A stretch of 64,000 nucleotides of DNA from Methylobacterium amylolyticum (GCF_030700245.1 NZ_JAUYZI010000006.1:1-64000), one strand, 5' to 3'; shown: positions 20,906 through 32,599, numbered from the stretch's first letter. Made by a program: numbers and translations. Notes: a model not told the origin generated them from the sequence alone.

Positions 20906-21478
20906 TTGGCGAACACCTCCGCCGCCGCCCACGCCGCTGCCCCCGAAGGCAGCCGCCGCGACTTCCTGTTCCTCGCGACCGGCGCCGGACTGGCGGTCGG
21001 CGCCGCCGCCGTCGCGTGGCCGCTCGTCTCCTCGATGGCGCCGGACGCGGACGTCATCGCCGCGGGCGCCCCGATCGAGGTCGATCTGACGCCGATCCAG
21101 GATGGGCAGATCATCAACGTGTTCTGGCGCGGCAAGCTCATCTTCGTGCGCAAGCTGACGGGCAAGGAAGTGACCGACATGAAGGCGGTGCCGGTCTCGG
21201 CCCTGTCCGATCCGGCCGCGTTCGACACCCGCGTCAAGAACGGCCACGACCAGTGGCTCGTCGTCTACGGAAACTGCACGCATCTCGGCTGCGTGCCGAT
21301 CGGTCACTCGGGCAATTTCGAGGGCTGGGCCTGCCCCTGCCACGGCTCGCAGTTCGACGCGGTCGGGCGTGTCCGACGCGGCCCGGCGCCGACCAACCTG
21401 CCGATCCCGCCCTACGCCTTCCAGACGGATGCCAAGATCCGGATCGGCGAGACCGGCGGCGGCAAGGCAGCGGCCTGA
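20906..21478 (+). CDS. petA: ubiquinol-cytochrome c reductase Rieske iron-sulfur subunit
   Basis: 190 residues from TTG at 20906 (LANTSAAAHAA...). A Tat-type head (SRRDFLFLATGA) also forms the membrane anchor. The 2Fe-2S cluster residues are C124-T-H126-L-G-C129 and C143-P-C145-H146, followed by GS. It transfers electrons from ubiquinol to cytochrome c1 in the periplasm. The GTG at 20828 would give a longer, atypical N terminus, so TTG is preferred. First gene of the bc1 operon. Confidence 0.94.
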   Translation: MANTSAAAHAAAPEGSRRDFLFLATGAGLAVGAAAVAWPLVSSMAPDADVIAAGAPIEVDLTPIQDGQIINVFWRGKLIFVRKLTGKEVTDMKAVPVSALSDPAAFDTRVKNGHDQWLVVYGNCTHLGCVPIGHSGNFEGWACPCHGSQFDAVGRVRRGPAPTNLPIPPYAFQTDAKIRIGETGGGKAAA

Positions 21479-21499
21479 GGCAGAGGGAGTCAGGGAGAC

Positions 21500-22786
21500 A
21501 TGAGCGGAACCGCCAGCACCTACGTACCGAAGAGCCGCGTCGCCAAGTGGTTCGAGGCGCGGCTGCCGATCGCCGGACTCGTCCACTCGTCGTTCGTGGC
21601 CTATCCGGTCCCGCGCAACCTCAACTACTTCTGGACCTTCGGCGCGATCCTGTCGGCCTTCCTCGGCATCCAGATCATCACCGGTGTCTGGCTCGCGATG
21701 CACTACGAGCCGTCGGCGACGGGAGCGTTCAACTCCGTCGAGAAGATCATGCGCGACGTGAACTACGGTTGGCTGCTGCGCTACGCGCACGCCAACGGCG
21801 CGTCGATGTTCTTCGTCGCTGTGTACGTGCACATGTTCAGGGCGCTCTATTACGGGTCGTACAAGGCCCCGCGCGAGGTACTCTACATCCTCGGCGTCGT
21901 CATCTATCTGCTGATGATGGCCACCGCCTTCCTCGGCTACACCCTGCCGTGGGGCCAGATGAGCTTCTGGGGCGCCACCGTCATCACCAACATCCTCGCC
22001 GCGATCCCCGTGGTCGGCGACACCATCCAGACCCTGCTCTGGGGCGGGTACTCGGTCGGCAACCCCACCGTGAACCGGTTCTTCTCGCTGCACTACCTGC
22101 TGCCCTGGATGATCGCGGGCGTCGTCGTCCTGCACGTCTGGGCTCTGCACGTGACCGGCCAGAACAACCCCGCCGGCATCCCGATCAAGTCGGGCAAGGA
22201 CGCGGTGCCGTTCACCCCTTACGCAACGGTGAAGGACGTGTTCGCCACCGTGGTGTTCATGATCCTGTTCGCGTGGTTCCTGTTCTACATGCCGAACTAC
22301 CTCGGCCACGCCGATAACTACATCCAGGCGAACCCCGCGGTGACGCCCGCGCACATCGTGCCGGAATGGTACTTCCTGCCGTTCTACGCGATCCTGCGCG
22401 CGGTGCCCTCGAAGCTCGGCGGCGTCATCCTGATGTTCGCGGCGGTGATCATCCTCGCCTTCGCGCCCTGGCTCGACACGTCGCGGATCCGCTCGTGCAA
22501 CTACAGGCCGATCTACCGGCAGTTCATGTGGGTGTTCCTGGGCGTGTGCCTGCTGCTCGGCTGGCTCGGCTCGCAGCCGCCGGACGGGGGCTACGTCCTC
22601 GCCGCCCAGGTCTGCACGGTCTACTACTTCGCCCACTTCCTGGTTGTGATGCCGCTCTGCGGGCTGTTCGAGACGCCGAAGCCGCTGCCGGGTTCGATCC
22701 TGGAGAGCGTGACCGGGCCCGGCAAGCAGGTCGGGGGTGCCGGGGTGCCGATGGGCGCGGCGGCCGCGCCGACGACCAAGGGTTGA
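21500..22786 (+). CDS. petB: cytochrome b of the bc1 complex
   Basis: 428 residues, eight membrane helices. It binds both haems b and forms the quinol-oxidation and quinone-reduction sites. Signatures visible: [68 protein letters not shown], and [14 protein letters not shown] (the PEWY loop of the Qo site). GGGAG precedes the ATG. It sits 21 bases after petA. Confidence 0.97.
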   Translation: MSGTASTYVPKSRVAKWFEARLPIAGLVHSSFVAYPVPRNLNYFWTFGAILSAFLGIQIITGVWLAMHYEPSATGAFNSVEKIMRDVNYGWLLRYAHANGASMFFVAVYVHMFRALYYGSYKAPREVLYILGVVIYLLMMATAFLGYTLPWGQMSFWGATVITNILAAIPVVGDTIQTLLWGGYSVGNPTVNRFFSLHYLLPWMIAGVVVLHVWALHVTGQNNPAGIPIKSGKDAVPFTPYATVKDVFATVVFMILFAWFLFYMPNYLGHADNYIQANPAVTPAHIVPEWYFLPFYAILRAVPSKLGGVILMFAAVIILAFAPWLDTSRIRSCNYRPIYRQFMWVFLGVCLLLGWLGSQPPDGGYVLAAQVCTVYYFAHFLVVMPLCGLFETPKPLPGSILESVTGPGKQVGGAGVPMGAAAAPTTKG

Positions 22787-22802
22787 GGCGGGACGCGTTC
22801 GG

Positions 22803-23714
22803 ATGACCATGACCCTCACCCGCTCGACCCTCCTCGCCGCCGGCATGGCGGCCCTGCTCCTCGGCGGCGCCCCGGCCTCGGCCGAGGACGCCCACGGCGG
22901 CCCGATCCCGGAGCGCGTCAAGTGGAGCTTCGCCGGCGTGTTCGGCCGGTTCGACACGGCGCAGCTCCAGCGCGGCTTCCAGGTCTACAAGGAGGTCTGC
23001 TCCTCCTGCCACTCGATGAAGCTCGTCTCGTTCCGCAACCTCGGGCAGGAGGGCGGGCCGAACTTCTCCGCGCCGCAGGTGAAGGCGCTCGCCGCCACCT
23101 ATCAGGTCAAGGACGGCCCGAACGACGCGGGCGACATGTTCGAGCGTCCGGGCCGCCCGGCCGACACCATCCCGCCGCCCTTCCCGAACGACCAGGCGGC
23201 GGCGGCGGCCAACGGCGGCAAGGCGCCCCCGGACTTCTCGGTGATCGCCAAGGCGCGGACCTTCTCGCGCGGCAACCTGACCTTCCTGTACGACTGGCTG
23301 CCCATCGTCGGCTATTCCGAGCAGGGGCCGGACTACATCCACGCGCTGCTCAAGGGCTACACCGAGCCGCCGAAGGGCTTCGAGATGCCCGAGGGTGGCC
23401 ACTACAACGCGTATTTCCCGGGCCACATCATCGCGATGCCGCCGCCGATCTCGGACGGGCAGGTCACCTACGCCAAGAACGACAAGGGCGAGCCGGTGGT
23501 GCCCGAGACGATCGATCAGTACTCCAAGGACGTCTCAGCCTTCCTGATGTGGGCCGCCGAGCCGCACATGATGGACCGCAAGGCTCTGGGCTTCCGGGTG
23601 ATCCTGTTCCTGATCGTGCTCTCGGGGCTGCTCTACTACGTGAAGAAGAAGATCTGGTCGGACGTGGGCGGCGAGGTCCACGGCTTGCAGCCGGAGCTGC
23701 ACAAGACCTACTGA
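22803..23714 (+). CDS. petC: cytochrome c1
   Basis: 303 residues. A signal peptide (about 1-28, ending ASA) is followed by the haem-binding C66-S-S-C69-H70 motif. PRGKAPPDFS-like and GGHYNAYFPGHIIAMPPP regions follow, the latter with the likely methionine haem ligand. A C-terminal helix (VILFLIVLSGLLYYVKKK) anchors it with the haem domain in the periplasm. Third bc1 gene; a strong terminator follows. Confidence 0.95.
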   Translation: MTMTLTRSTLLAAGMAALLLGGAPASAEDAHGGPIPERVKWSFAGVFGRFDTAQLQRGFQVYKEVCSSCHSMKLVSFRNLGQEGGPNFSAPQVKALAATYQVKDGPNDAGDMFERPGRPADTIPPPFPNDQAAAAANGGKAPPDFSVIAKARTFSRGNLTFLYDWLPIVGYSEQGPDYIHALLKGYTEPPKGFEMPEGGHYNAYFPGHIIAMPPPISDGQVTYAKNDKGEPVVPETIDQYSKDVSAFLMWAAEPHMMDRKALGFRVILFLIVLSGLLYYVKKKIWSDVGGEVHGLQPELHKTY

Positions 23715-23741
23715 TCCGGGCACAGGACCGATCGGCATCCG

Positions 23742-23772
23742 GGCCTCCCTCGCGGGAGGCCCGTCTTTTTTG
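23742..23772 (+). terminator. Rho-independent terminator of the bc1 operon
   Basis: A perfect stem GGGCCTCCC / GGGAGGCCC with a TCGC loop (23742-23763), then GTC and a run of six Ts (23767-23772). It lies 28 bases after the petC stop. Confidence 0.92.
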
Positions 23773-23844
23773 GGTCTGTGCCGCGTGCTACCGCGGGACC
23801 GGTGCGCGGCTCAGGCGAGCGCGCGGAGGCGGAAAGAGTTCGGC

Positions 23845-24720
<876 letters not shown>

Positions 24721-24724
24721 CCTG

Positions 24725-24775
24725 GACGCGCACTGCGGGGGCGGACCGGCTTCCACTTCGCCGGCCCGCGCTCTA
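24725..24775. repeat. 51-bp dispersed repeat, copy 3 (upstream of hisB)
   Basis: Ungapped alignment over 51 bases with 14538-14588 and 44766-44816: the first seven bases (GACGCGC), the centre (CCGGC, TCCACTTCG) and the end (GCGCTCTA) agree, while the stem arms have diverged. The copy lies 46 bases before hisB, and its CTCTAG end could also act as a -10 element. Confidence 0.5.
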
Positions 24776-24821
24776 GAAGGCACGCGCCCCCGGCCGCAAA
24801 CCACGCGAAGTCCAGAGAAAA

Positions 24822-25409
24822 ATGCGCAGCGCCAGCATCAGCCGGAAGACCGCCGAGACCGACGTCAGCGTCTCGATCTCGCTCGACGGCACCGGCACGG
24901 CGGCGGTCGCCACCGGGATCGGCTTCCTCGATCACATGCTGGAGCTGTTCGCCCGCCACGGCCTGTTCGACGTGGAGGTGAAGGTGGACGGCGACCTGCA
25001 CGTCGACCAGCACCATTCCGCCGAGGATTGCGGCATCGCTCTGGGGCAGGCCTTCGCCCGGGCGCTCGGCGACAAGCGCGGCGTGACGCGCTACGCGGAC
25101 ATCCACCTGCCGATGGACGAGGCGCTGACGCGCGTCTGCGTCGACATCTCCGGGCGGCCGTTCCTCGTGTTCCGCACGCAGTTCCGCGTGGAGAAGATCG
25201 GCGGGTTCGACACGGAGCTGGTCCGGGAGTGGTTCCAGGCCTTCGCGATGAATGCCGGGCTGACGCTCCACGTCGAGACGCTCTACGGAGACAACGCCCA
25301 CCACGTCGCCGAGAGCTGCTTCAAGGGGCTGGCCCGCGCCTTGCGGACGGCCGTCGCCGTCGATCCCCGGGAGGAGGGCCGCGTGCCCTCGACCAAGGGC
25401 ACGCTGTAA
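24822..25409 (+). CDS. hisB: imidazoleglycerol-phosphate dehydratase
   Basis: 195 residues, the monofunctional length. It catalyses step 6 of histidine synthesis. Duplicated metal sites are visible: [13 protein letters not shown] and [17 protein letters not shown] in the first half, [33 protein letters not shown] in the second. First gene of the his cluster; the DUF2628 gene begins 13 bases later. Confidence 0.96.
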   Translation: MRSASISRKTAETDVSVSISLDGTGTAAVATGIGFLDHMLELFARHGLFDVEVKVDGDLHVDQHHSAEDCGIALGQAFARALGDKRGVTRYADIHLPMDEALTRVCVDISGRPFLVFRTQFRVEKIGGFDTELVREWFQAFAMNAGLTLHVETLYGDNAHHVAESCFKGLARALRTAVAVDPREEGRVPSTKGTL

Positions 25410-25422
25410 GGGAGCGGCCGCC

Positions 25423-25923
25423 ATGCGGACACGGATGCGCAGCTACACGCTCCACATGCCCGCCGAGTCCCGGCCGGGCGACGCGCACGGGCTCGACCGG
25501 GCGATCCTCGTGCCGGACGGCTTCGTGTGGCCGGCCTTCGCCTTCAGCGTGTTCTGGTTCCTCTATCATCGCCTCTGGGTCGCGGCGCTGATCGTCCTCG
25601 CCGGGCTCGCGGCGCTGGCGTCGGCCGGCTACGCGCTCGGGCTGCCCACGGTCGCGGGCGCGGCGGTCAGCCTGCTGGCCGCGTGGCTGATCGGGCTGGA
25701 GGCGTCGAGCCTGCGGCGCTGGACTCTGGCCCGGCGCGGCCGCCCGGCCCGCGACGCGGTGGTCGCCGCCAACGCCGAGGAGGCCGAGGCCCGCGCCATC
25801 ACCCGCTGGCTCGCCGGCGCCGCCGCGGTGCCGGACCCGCGCCCGCCCGCCTTCCCGAGCGGCCCGACCCGGGGGATGGAGCCGGTGGTCGGCCTGTTCC
25901 CGGCCCGCGAGGGCGGCCGCTGA
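25423..25923 (+). CDS. DUF2628 membrane protein
   Basis: 166 residues. The N-terminal [51 protein letters not shown] pattern is typical of DUF2628: a predicted inner-membrane protein with two or three helices. It is found in his clusters of related bacteria, but its function is unknown. The stop overlaps the hisH start (TGATG), so it is translationally coupled to hisH. Confidence 0.8.
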   Translation: MRTRMRSYTLHMPAESRPGDAHGLDRAILVPDGFVWPAFAFSVFWFLYHRLWVAALIVLAGLAALASAGYALGLPTVAGAAVSLLAAWLIGLEASSLRRWTLARRGRPARDAVVAANAEEAEARAITRWLAGAAAVPDPRPPAFPSGPTRGMEPVVGLFPAREGGR

Positions 25924-26585
25924 TGACCTCGCAGACCGTCGCGATCATCGATTACGGCTCTGGCAACCTGCACTCGGCGGTGAAGGCGTTCGAGCGCGCG
26001 GCGCGCGAGGCCGGGCTCGACGGCACCCGCATCCGCCTGACCGCAGACCCGGAGGTGGTGGCCGCCGCCGACCGGATCGTGCTGCCGGGCGTCGGCGCCT
26101 ACGCCGATTGCCGGGCGGGCCTCGACGCGGTGCCGGGCATGGTCGAGGCGATGGAGAGGGCCGTGCACGGGGCCGGCCGGCCGTTCCTCGGCATCTGCGT
26201 CGGGATGCAGCTCCTCGCCACCCGCGGCCTCGAATACGTCGAGACCCCGGGCCTCGGCTGGATCCCCGGCGATGTCGGCCCGATCCGCCCCAGCGACCCG
26301 GCCCTCAAGATCCCGCATATGGGCTGGAACACCCTGTACCCGGTCCGCAGCCACGCGCTGTTCGCCGGCATCCCCGTGGGGGAGGGCGGGCTGCACGCCT
26401 ACTTCGTCCACAGCTACGCGCTGGATCCGGCCCGACCCGACGACGCGGTGATGCGCGCCGAGTACGGCGGCCCGGTCACGGCGGCGGTTGCCCGCGACAA
26501 CGTCGCCGGCACGCAGTTCCACCCGGAGAAGAGCCAGCGGCTCGGCCTCGCCCTCATCGCCAACTTCCTCCACTGGCGTCCGTGA
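25923..26585 (+). CDS. hisH: imidazole glycerol phosphate synthase, glutamine amidotransferase subunit
   Basis: 220 residues. It releases ammonia from glutamine and passes it to HisF. Class I amidotransferase triad: C92 (GICVGMQ), H200 and E202 (FHPEKSQ). The N terminus [13 protein letters not shown] is typical. The start overlaps the DUF2628 stop. Confidence 0.96.
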   Translation: MTSQTVAIIDYGSGNLHSAVKAFERAAREAGLDGTRIRLTADPEVVAAADRIVLPGVGAYADCRAGLDAVPGMVEAMERAVHGAGRPFLGICVGMQLLATRGLEYVETPGLGWIPGDVGPIRPSDPALKIPHMGWNTLYPVRSHALFAGIPVGEGGLHAYFVHSYALDPARPDDAVMRAEYGGPVTAAVARDNVAGTQFHPEKSQRLGLALIANFLHWRP

Positions 26586-26622
26586 CCGGCCCCGCGGCCC
26601 ACGAACACGAAAGACGACCCGC

Positions 26623-27366
26623 GTGATCCTGTATCCGGCGATCGACCTGAAGGAGGGCCGCTGCGTCCGCCTCGTCCAGGGGGACATGGACCGGGCCACG
26701 GTGTTCGGCGACGATCCGGCGGCGCAGGGCGCGACCTTCGAGGGGCAGGGCTTCCCCTGGCTGCACGTGGTCGACCTCGACGGCGCCTTCGCCGGGGCGC
26801 CGCGCAACGCCGAGGCGGTCGAGGCCATCCTTGCCCGGGTCGGCATCCCGGTGCAGCTCGGCGGCGGCATCCGCGACATGAAGACCCTCGACGGCTGGCT
26901 CGCCAAGGGCGTAGCCCGGGTGGTCATCGGAACCGCGGCGGTGCGCGACCCCGGCTTCGTGCGCGAGGCCGCCCGGCGCCACCCCGGCCAGGTCGCGGTC
27001 GGCATCGACGCCAAGGACGGGCGCGTGGCGGTGGAGGGCTGGGCGCAGACCTCCAGCATGACCGCGGAGGAGCTGGGCCGCCGCTTCGAGGACGCGGGGG
27101 TGGCCGCGATCGTCTACACCGACATCGCCCGCGACGGCATCCTCAAGGGCCTCAACGTCGAGATGACGCTGGCGCTCGCCCAGGCCGTGTCGATCCCGGT
27201 GATCGCCTCGGGTGGGCTGGCCTCGATCGACGACGTGCACCGCCTGCTCCAGCCGGACTGCGCGCTGATCGCCGGCGCCATCACCGGCCGCGCGCTCTAC
27301 GACGGCCGCATCGACCCGCGGGCGGCCCTGGCCGCGATCGCGGCGGCGCAGCGCCCGGCCCCGTGA
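26623..27366 (+). CDS. hisA: ProFAR isomerase
   Basis: 247 residues from GTG at 26623. It isomerises the ribosyl-formimino intermediate in histidine synthesis. A (beta-alpha)8 barrel with catalytic D8 ([12 protein letters not shown]) and the second acid in YTDIARDG; phosphate loops in VQLGGGIRD and VIASGGLAS. It follows hisH by 37 bases and is followed by the DUF29 gene. Confidence 0.95.
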   Translation: MILYPAIDLKEGRCVRLVQGDMDRATVFGDDPAAQGATFEGQGFPWLHVVDLDGAFAGAPRNAEAVEAILARVGIPVQLGGGIRDMKTLDGWLAKGVARVVIGTAAVRDPGFVREAARRHPGQVAVGIDAKDGRVAVEGWAQTSSMTAEELGRRFEDAGVAAIVYTDIARDGILKGLNVEMTLALAQAVSIPVIASGGLASIDDVHRLLQPDCALIAGAITGRALYDGRIDPRAALAAIAAAQRPAP

Positions 27367-27406
27367 TAGGATCGCGGCGGCGAGAGAAGCGCCGCGGGAG
27401 GCTGCG

Positions 27407-27880
27407 ATGAGCGCGAAGGCAGCGGTCCGGCCGGAACCGGCCCCGACGGCCTACGAGGACGACTTCTACACCTGGACGCAGGAGCAGGGCGCGCGCCTGC
27501 GGACGGGGGATTTCGCGAGCCTCGATCTCGAGAACCTCGCCGAGGAGATCGAGAGCTTGGGCAAGGGCCAGTTCGCGAGCCTCGCGAGCGCGCTGCGGAT
27601 CGTGCTTCTGCACATGCTGAAGTTCGATCATCAGCCGGCGCGGCGGACACGAAGCTGGGCGGTCTCGATCGCCACGCACCGCAAGCATATCGTCGCGGAG
27701 CTCAAGGATAGCCCCGGCTTGAAGAGCCGTATCGCCGAAGCGGTCGAGCGCGCCTACGACAGAGCCCGCATCGAGGCTGCCGGCGAGACAAAGCTTCCGT
27801 TGAAGCGCTTCCCCGAGATCTGTCCCTACACGACCGAGGAGATCATGAACCGGCCGTTCGCGATCGATCCCGACGCCTGA
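27407..27880 (+). CDS. DUF29 family protein
   Basis: 157 residues. [35 protein letters not shown] and the helical [12 protein letters not shown] segment are the DUF29 pattern; function unknown. It sits between hisA and hisF, 40 and 16 bases from each, and looks like an insertion into the conserved hisA-hisF order. DUF29 genes are often scattered in accessory DNA of cyanobacteria and alphaproteobacteria. Confidence 0.8.
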   Translation: MSAKAAVRPEPAPTAYEDDFYTWTQEQGARLRTGDFASLDLENLAEEIESLGKGQFASLASALRIVLLHMLKFDHQPARRTRSWAVSIATHRKHIVAELKDSPGLKSRIAEAVERAYDRARIEAAGETKLPLKRFPEICPYTTEEIMNRPFAIDPDA

Positions 27881-27896
27881 GCGAGAGGCTCGACCC

Positions 27897-28691
27897 GTGC
27901 TCAAGACCCGCATCATCCCCTGCCTCGACGTGAAGGACGGCCGCGTCGTCAAGGGCGTGCGCTTCGAGGCCCTGCGCGACGCGGGCGATCCGGTCGAGGC
28001 GGCCAAGGCCTACGACGCGGCCGGCGCCGACGAATTGTGCTTCCTCGACATCACCGCGAGCCGCGAGGCCCGCGGCACCCTGCTCGACGTGGTGAGCCGC
28101 ACGGCGGAGGCCTGCTTCATGCCGCTCACCGTCGGCGGCGGCGTGCGGGGCGTCGAGGACGTGCGCGCCCTCCTGCTCGCGGGCGCCGACAAGGTCGCGA
28201 TCAACACCGCCGCGGTGAAGGACCCGGACCTCGTCGCCCGGGCGGCGGAGAAGTTTGGGGCGCAGTGCATCGTCGTGGCGATCGACGCCAAGCGCGTCTC
28301 GGGCCCCGGCGAGCCGGCGCGGTGGGAGATCTTCACCCACGGCGGCCGGGACCCGACCGGCACCGACGCCGTCGCCTTCGCCCGGCTGGTGGCGGAGAAG
28401 GGCGCGGGCGAGTTGCTCGTCACCTCCATGGACCGGGACGGCACCCGCTCCGGCTACGACCTCGGCCTGACCCGGGCGATCTCGGACGCGGTCGCCGTGC
28501 CGGTGATCGCCTCGGGCGGGGTCGGCGGCCTCGACGACCTCGTGGCCGGCGTCGCCGAGGGGGGCGCGAGCGCGGTGCTCGCCGCCTCGATCTTCCATTT
28601 CGGGCAGGCCAGCATCGCGCAGGCCAAGGCCCACATGGCCGAAGCGGGGCTGGCGATGCGCCTCGACGGCGCGGGGGGAGCGCGCGCGTGA
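27897..28691 (+). CDS. hisF: imidazole glycerol phosphate synthase, cyclase subunit
   Basis: 264 residues from GTG at 27897. With HisH it makes IGP and AICAR. Catalytic D11 ([15 protein letters not shown]) and the second acid in VVAIDAK are present, with the phosphate loops VGGGVRG and IASGGVGG. The stop overlaps the start of the next gene (GTGA). Confidence 0.96.
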   Translation: MLKTRIIPCLDVKDGRVVKGVRFEALRDAGDPVEAAKAYDAAGADELCFLDITASREARGTLLDVVSRTAEACFMPLTVGGGVRGVEDVRALLLAGADKVAINTAAVKDPDLVARAAEKFGAQCIVVAIDAKRVSGPGEPARWEIFTHGGRDPTGTDAVAFARLVAEKGAGELLVTSMDRDGTRSGYDLGLTRAISDAVAVPVIASGGVGGLDDLVAGVAEGGASAVLAASIFHFGQASIAQAKAHMAEAGLAMRLDGAGGARA

Positions 28692-29992
28692 CCGATTTTT
28701 TTCTCACCAACGCGGCGCTGCTCGATCCCGCCACGGCCCGCGAGGCCCCCGGCGCACTGCTGGTCCGCGACGGTCTGATCGCCGACGTCGCCTGGACCGG
28801 CGACCCCGGGACGCCGGCAAACGCAAAAGAAATCGATTGCGGCGGGCGGGTGCTCGCGCCGGGGCTGATCGACATGCGCGCCTTCGTCGGCGAGCCGGGG
28901 GCGGAGCACCGCGAGACCCTGGCCTCCGCGAGCGCGGCGGCCGCCTCCGGCGGCGTCACCACGCTGGTCTGCATGCCCGACACCAACCCGGTCATGGACG
29001 GGCCGGCGATCGTCGATTTCGTGCTGCGCCGCGCCCGCGACACCGCGAGCGTGACCGTGCTGCCGGCCGCCGCCGTCACCAAGGGGCTCGCCGGCAAGGA
29101 GATGACCGAGTTCGGCCTGCTCCAGGAGGCCGGGGCGGTCGCCTTCACCGACGGCCTGCGCGCGGTGGCCAACGCCCAGGTGATGCGCCGGGCGCTCACC
29201 TACGCTCGCGATTTCGGCGCCCTGATCATGCAGCACGTCGAGGAGCCGACGCTTGCGGCCGAGGGCGTGATGAACGAGGGCGAGCTCGCCTCCCGCCTCG
29301 GGCTGATGGGCATCCCCCGCGAGGCCGAGACGGTGATGCTGGAGCGCGACATCCGCCTCGTGCGGCTGACCGGCGCCCGCTACCACGCGGCGATGATCTC
29401 CTGCGCCGACTCGGTCGAGATCGTGCGGCGGGCCAAGGCGGACGGCCTGCCCGTGACCTGCGGCGTCTCGATCAACAACCTCGTGCTCAACGAGGGCGAT
29501 ATCGGCCACTACCGCACCTTCTGCCGCCTCTCGCCGCCCTTGCGCGACGAGGCCGACCGCCACGCGGTGGTCGCGGCGCTGAACGAGGGCGTGATCGACG
29601 CGGTGGTCTCCGACCACAACCCGCAGGACGTGGAGACCAAGCGCCTGCCGTTCGCCGAGGCCGCCGACGGGGCGCTCGGGATCGAGACCCTGCTCGGCGC
29701 CGCCCTGCGGCTCGTCCACACCGGCGACATCGCCCTGCCGCGGCTGCTGGCCGCGATGACCGCGAACCCCGCGCGGATCCTGGGCCGGGCGGCCGGCCGC
29801 CTCGCGCCAGGCGCCCCCGCCGACCTCGTGCTGATCGACCCCGACCTGCCCTACGTCCTCGACAAGCGCCGGCTGAAGTCCCGCTCGAAGAACTCGCCCT
29901 TCGACGAGGCGCGGCTCCAGGGCGCGGCGGTGCTGACGCTGGTGGGCGGGCGGATCGTCCACGCGGCCGACGACGTGGCGAAGGCGGCCTGA
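28688..29992 (+). CDS. dihydroorotase-like protein, probably non-catalytic PyrX
   Basis: 434 residues of dihydroorotase shape and length. Metal-binding residues are missing: the usual HxH of the GLIDxHxH motif reads GLIDMRAF; the second His of the HIAHVS-type motif is gone (YHAAMIS); the PHH site reads INN; and DHAPH reads DHNPQ. This matches the PyrC'/PyrX group, which supports aspartate transcarbamoylase assembly rather than making dihydroorotate. A catalytic pyrC is expected elsewhere in the genome. GTG start overlaps hisF; plsY follows. Confidence 0.85.
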   Translation: MTDFFLTNAALLDPATAREAPGALLVRDGLIADVAWTGDPGTPANAKEIDCGGRVLAPGLIDMRAFVGEPGAEHRETLASASAAAASGGVTTLVCMPDTNPVMDGPAIVDFVLRRARDTASVTVLPAAAVTKGLAGKEMTEFGLLQEAGAVAFTDGLRAVANAQVMRRALTYARDFGALIMQHVEEPTLAAEGVMNEGELASRLGLMGIPREAETVMLERDIRLVRLTGARYHAAMISCADSVEIVRRAKADGLPVTCGVSINNLVLNEGDIGHYRTFCRLSPPLRDEADRHAVVAALNEGVIDAVVSDHNPQDVETKRLPFAEAADGALGIETLLGAALRLVHTGDIALPRLLAAMTANPARILGRAAGRLAPGAPADLVLIDPDLPYVLDKRRLKSRSKNSPFDEARLQGAAVLTLVGGRIVHAADDVAKAA

Positions 29993-30148
29993 CGGCGCCT
30001 TTCCGGGCGCGGATTCCCGACGCCCCGCATTACGGCTAAGGTGGAGGCGCGTCAGTCCGGGGCCGCGCAGTGGAACCCGGGGTGACGGGGCGGGGGCAGC
30101 GGCGGAACGATCGGCCGGCCATCCGCGCGTCCCGAGCCCGAGGCCCCG

Positions 30149-30754
30149 ATGACACCCGCCGACCTCCTGACGCCCGCTGCCCTCGGCGGCCTCGTGCTGG
30201 GCTACCTCCTGGGGTCGATCCCGTTCGGGCTGATCCTGACCCGGTACGCCGGGCTCGGCGACGTGCGCGCCATCGGCTCGGGCAATATCGGCGCCACCAA
30301 CGTCCTGCGCACCGGCCGGAAGGGCCTGGCCGCGGCGACGCTGCTGGGCGACGCCCTCAAGGGCACGGTCGCGGTGCTGGTCGCCCGGCAGCTCGGCGAG
30401 GGGCCGGCGCTGGCCGCCGGGCTCGGGGCCTTCCTCGGCCATCTCTTCCCGGTCTGGCTCGGGTTCAAGGGCGGCAAGGGGGTCGCGACCTTCATCGGCG
30501 TGCTGCTCGCCTTCAGCCCCCTCGCGCTCGTGGCCTTCGCCGCGATCTGGCTCGGGCTCGCCTTCGCCCTGCGCTACTCGTCGCTCGCCGCGCTCGCGGC
30601 CTCCGCGGCGACGCCGGCGGTGCTCTGGGCGCTGGGCGCCCCCGACAAGGCGCTGCTCTTCCTCGTGCTCGGCGCGCTGCTCTGGTGGAAGCACGCCCCC
30701 AACATCCGCCGGCTCGCCGCGGGCACCGAGGGGCGGATCGGCCAGAAGGGATAG
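30149..30754 (+). CDS. plsY: glycerol-3-phosphate acyltransferase
   Basis: 201 residues, five to six membrane helices. It uses acyl-phosphate to acylate glycerol-3-phosphate at the start of phospholipid synthesis. The PlsY motifs are visible: [26 protein letters not shown] and [17 protein letters not shown]. The dprA start follows 8 bases after its stop. Confidence 0.95.
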   Translation: MTPADLLTPAALGGLVLGYLLGSIPFGLILTRYAGLGDVRAIGSGNIGATNVLRTGRKGLAAATLLGDALKGTVAVLVARQLGEGPALAAGLGAFLGHLFPVWLGFKGGKGVATFIGVLLAFSPLALVAFAAIWLGLAFALRYSSLAALAASAATPAVLWALGAPDKALLFLVLGALLWWKHAPNIRRLAAGTEGRIGQKG

Positions 30755-30762
30755 GGCGACCG

Positions 30763-31962
30763 ATGCCGGCGCCGTCCGCCCCCATGCGGCTCACCGAATC
30801 CCAGCGCCTGGACTGGCTGCGGCTGATCCGCACCGAGGGCGTCGGCCCGCGCACCTTCCGCGGGCTGATCAACCGCTTCGGGGGCGCGGCCGCCGCCCTC
30901 GACGCCCTGCCGGGCCTGACCCGCCGCCAGGGCCGGTCCGTGACCCCGCCGAGTCGGGCGCAGGCCGAGGACGAGATGGCGGCGCTCGCCCGCCTCGGCG
31001 GCCGCTTCCTGGCGATGGGGGAGGGCGACTACCCGCACCTGCTGCGGATGACCGACGCCGCCCCGCCGCTCATCGCCCTGCGCGGCGAGGCGGCGGGGCT
31101 CGCCCGGCCCGCGGTCGCGATCGTCGGCTCGCGCAACGCCTCGGCGAACGGCCTCGCCTTCACCGAGCGGCTGGCCCGGGGCCTCGGCGAGGCCGGGCTC
31201 ACGATCGTCTCCGGCCTCGCCCGCGGCATCGATGCCCGCGCCCACAAGGCGAGCCTGACCACCGGCACCGTCGCGGTGATGGCCGGCGGCCAGGACCGGA
31301 TCTACCCGGCCAACCACGCCGCCCTGGTCGACGCGATCCTCGACGCGGGGGGCGCCGTGCTCGCCGAGATGCCGATGGGCTGGGAGCCGCGCGGGCGCGA
31401 TTTCCCCCGCCGCAACCGGATCATCTCCGGCCTCGCCTACGGCACGATCGTGGTCGAGGCGGCGCGCCGCTCGGGCTCGCTGATCACCGCCCGCTACGCG
31501 CTGGAGCAGGGGCGGGAGGTCTTCGCCGTGCCGGGCTCGCCCCTCGACCCGCGGGCGGAGGGGACGAACGACCTGATCCGCCAGGGCGCGACCCTGGTGG
31601 CGGAGGTCGCCCACATCCTCGACGCGGTCGGCCCGCTCATCGAGCGCGGACCGGATGCCGAGGCCGCCCCCGCCCGGGACCGGCCGGACTTCGCCGACCA
31701 GCCCGATTTCTGGGACGAACTCGACCTCGACGGCGGTGCCGCACCCGCGCCCGCCGCCGACTCCGCCGAGCCTGAACCGGAAGCACAGGACGACCGCGCC
31801 CGGGTGCTCGCCCTGCTCGGTCCGAGCCCGATCGGCACCGACGAGCTGGCCCGCACCGCCGCGGTGAGCGTGCGCGTGGTGCAGACCCTGCTGCTGGAGC
31901 TGGAACTCGACGGCCGGATCGAGCGGCACGGCAGCGGCGCCGTCTCCCTCGTGGCCCGCTGA
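30763..31962 (+). CDS. dprA: DNA-processing protein DprA
   Basis: 399 residues. It binds single-stranded DNA and loads RecA in natural transformation and is widely conserved outside competent species. A short N-terminal SAM-like part, the Rossmann core with [10 protein letters not shown] and [27 protein letters not shown], and a C-terminal winged helix ([31 protein letters not shown]) are visible. An acidic linker of about 50 residues precedes the winged helix. Confidence 0.93.
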   Translation: MPAPSAPMRLTESQRLDWLRLIRTEGVGPRTFRGLINRFGGAAAALDALPGLTRRQGRSVTPPSRAQAEDEMAALARLGGRFLAMGEGDYPHLLRMTDAAPPLIALRGEAAGLARPAVAIVGSRNASANGLAFTERLARGLGEAGLTIVSGLARGIDARAHKASLTTGTVAVMAGGQDRIYPANHAALVDAILDAGGAVLAEMPMGWEPRGRDFPRRNRIISGLAYGTIVVEAARRSGSLITARYALEQGREVFAVPGSPLDPRAEGTNDLIRQGATLVAEVAHILDAVGPLIERGPDAEAAPARDRPDFADQPDFWDELDLDGGAAPAPAADSAEPEPEAQDDRARVLALLGPSPIGTDELARTAAVSVRVVQTLLLELELDGRIERHGSGAVSLVAR

Positions 31963-31969
31963 GCGGCCC

Positions 31970-32458
31970 TCACGCCGGGTCGTCGTCCCCGTCGCCCAGG
32001 TTGCGCATCACGTCGAGGCAGCCCTGGAGGATGTAGGCGGCGGCGAGCTTGTCCACGAGTTCGCCGCGGCGGGCGCGGGAGGCGTCGGCCTCGATCAGCG
32101 CCCGCGTCACCACCGCCGTCGACAGCCGCTCGTCGAAGAACGTCACCGGCAGCGGCAGGATCGGGGCGAGGTTGCGCACGAAGGCGCGGGTCGACTGCAC
32201 CCGCGGCCCCTCGCTGCCGTCCATGTTGAGCGGCAGGCCGAACACGAGGCCGCCGACCGCGTGCGTCCGGCACAGGGCGGCGAGGCGGGCGGCGTCGGGG
32301 GTGAACTTCACCCGCCGGATCGTCTCCAGCGGGCTCGCGATCTGGCGGCCGAGATCGGACAGGGCGAGGCCGATCGTCTTGGTGCCGAGATCGACCCCGA
32401 TCAGGCGGGCGCCGCCCCGCGAGGCGGCGGCGAAGGCGCGGATCTCGTCCCTGTTCAT
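31970..32458 (-). CDS. ruvX: Holliday junction resolvase-like / pre-16S rRNA nuclease
   Basis: 162 residues, YqgF fold. The acidic active site begins at D23 ([13 protein letters not shown]); [25 protein letters not shown] and the closing [14 protein letters not shown] are family hallmarks. The family matures the 5' end of 16S rRNA. The ATG at 32456-32458 matches the usual start. It is convergent with dprA, seven bases apart. Confidence 0.93.
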   Translation of the reverse strand: MNRDEIRAFAAASRGGARLIGVDLGTKTIGLALSDLGRQIASPLETIRRVKFTPDAARLAALCRTHAVGGLVFGLPLNMDGSEGPRVQSTRAFVRNLAPILPLPVTFFDERLSTAVVTRALIEADASRARRGELVDKLAAAYILQGCLDVMRNLGDGDDDPA

Positions 32459-32564
32459 CGCGCCCCGCCTACGCGAGGCCGGCCCGGCGCGCCAGCAGTC
32501 CACAGGGTTAACCACATCCGCACGCGGCCTCGGCTGCCGCGGGAGCCGAAAGTGGCTAGGCTGG

Positions 32565-32579
32565 TTAACGTTTCGTTAA
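32565..32579. promoter_or_regulatory. perfect CtrA box TTAA-N7-TTAA
   Basis: TTAA at 32565-32568, seven bases, TTAA at 32576-32579: an exact match to the CtrA full site, in DNA where TTAA is rare. It lies between the divergent ruvX (start at 32458) and the small gene at 32600. Confidence 0.5.
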
Positions 32580-32599
32580 AGCCCGCTCCGGGGACTGTC

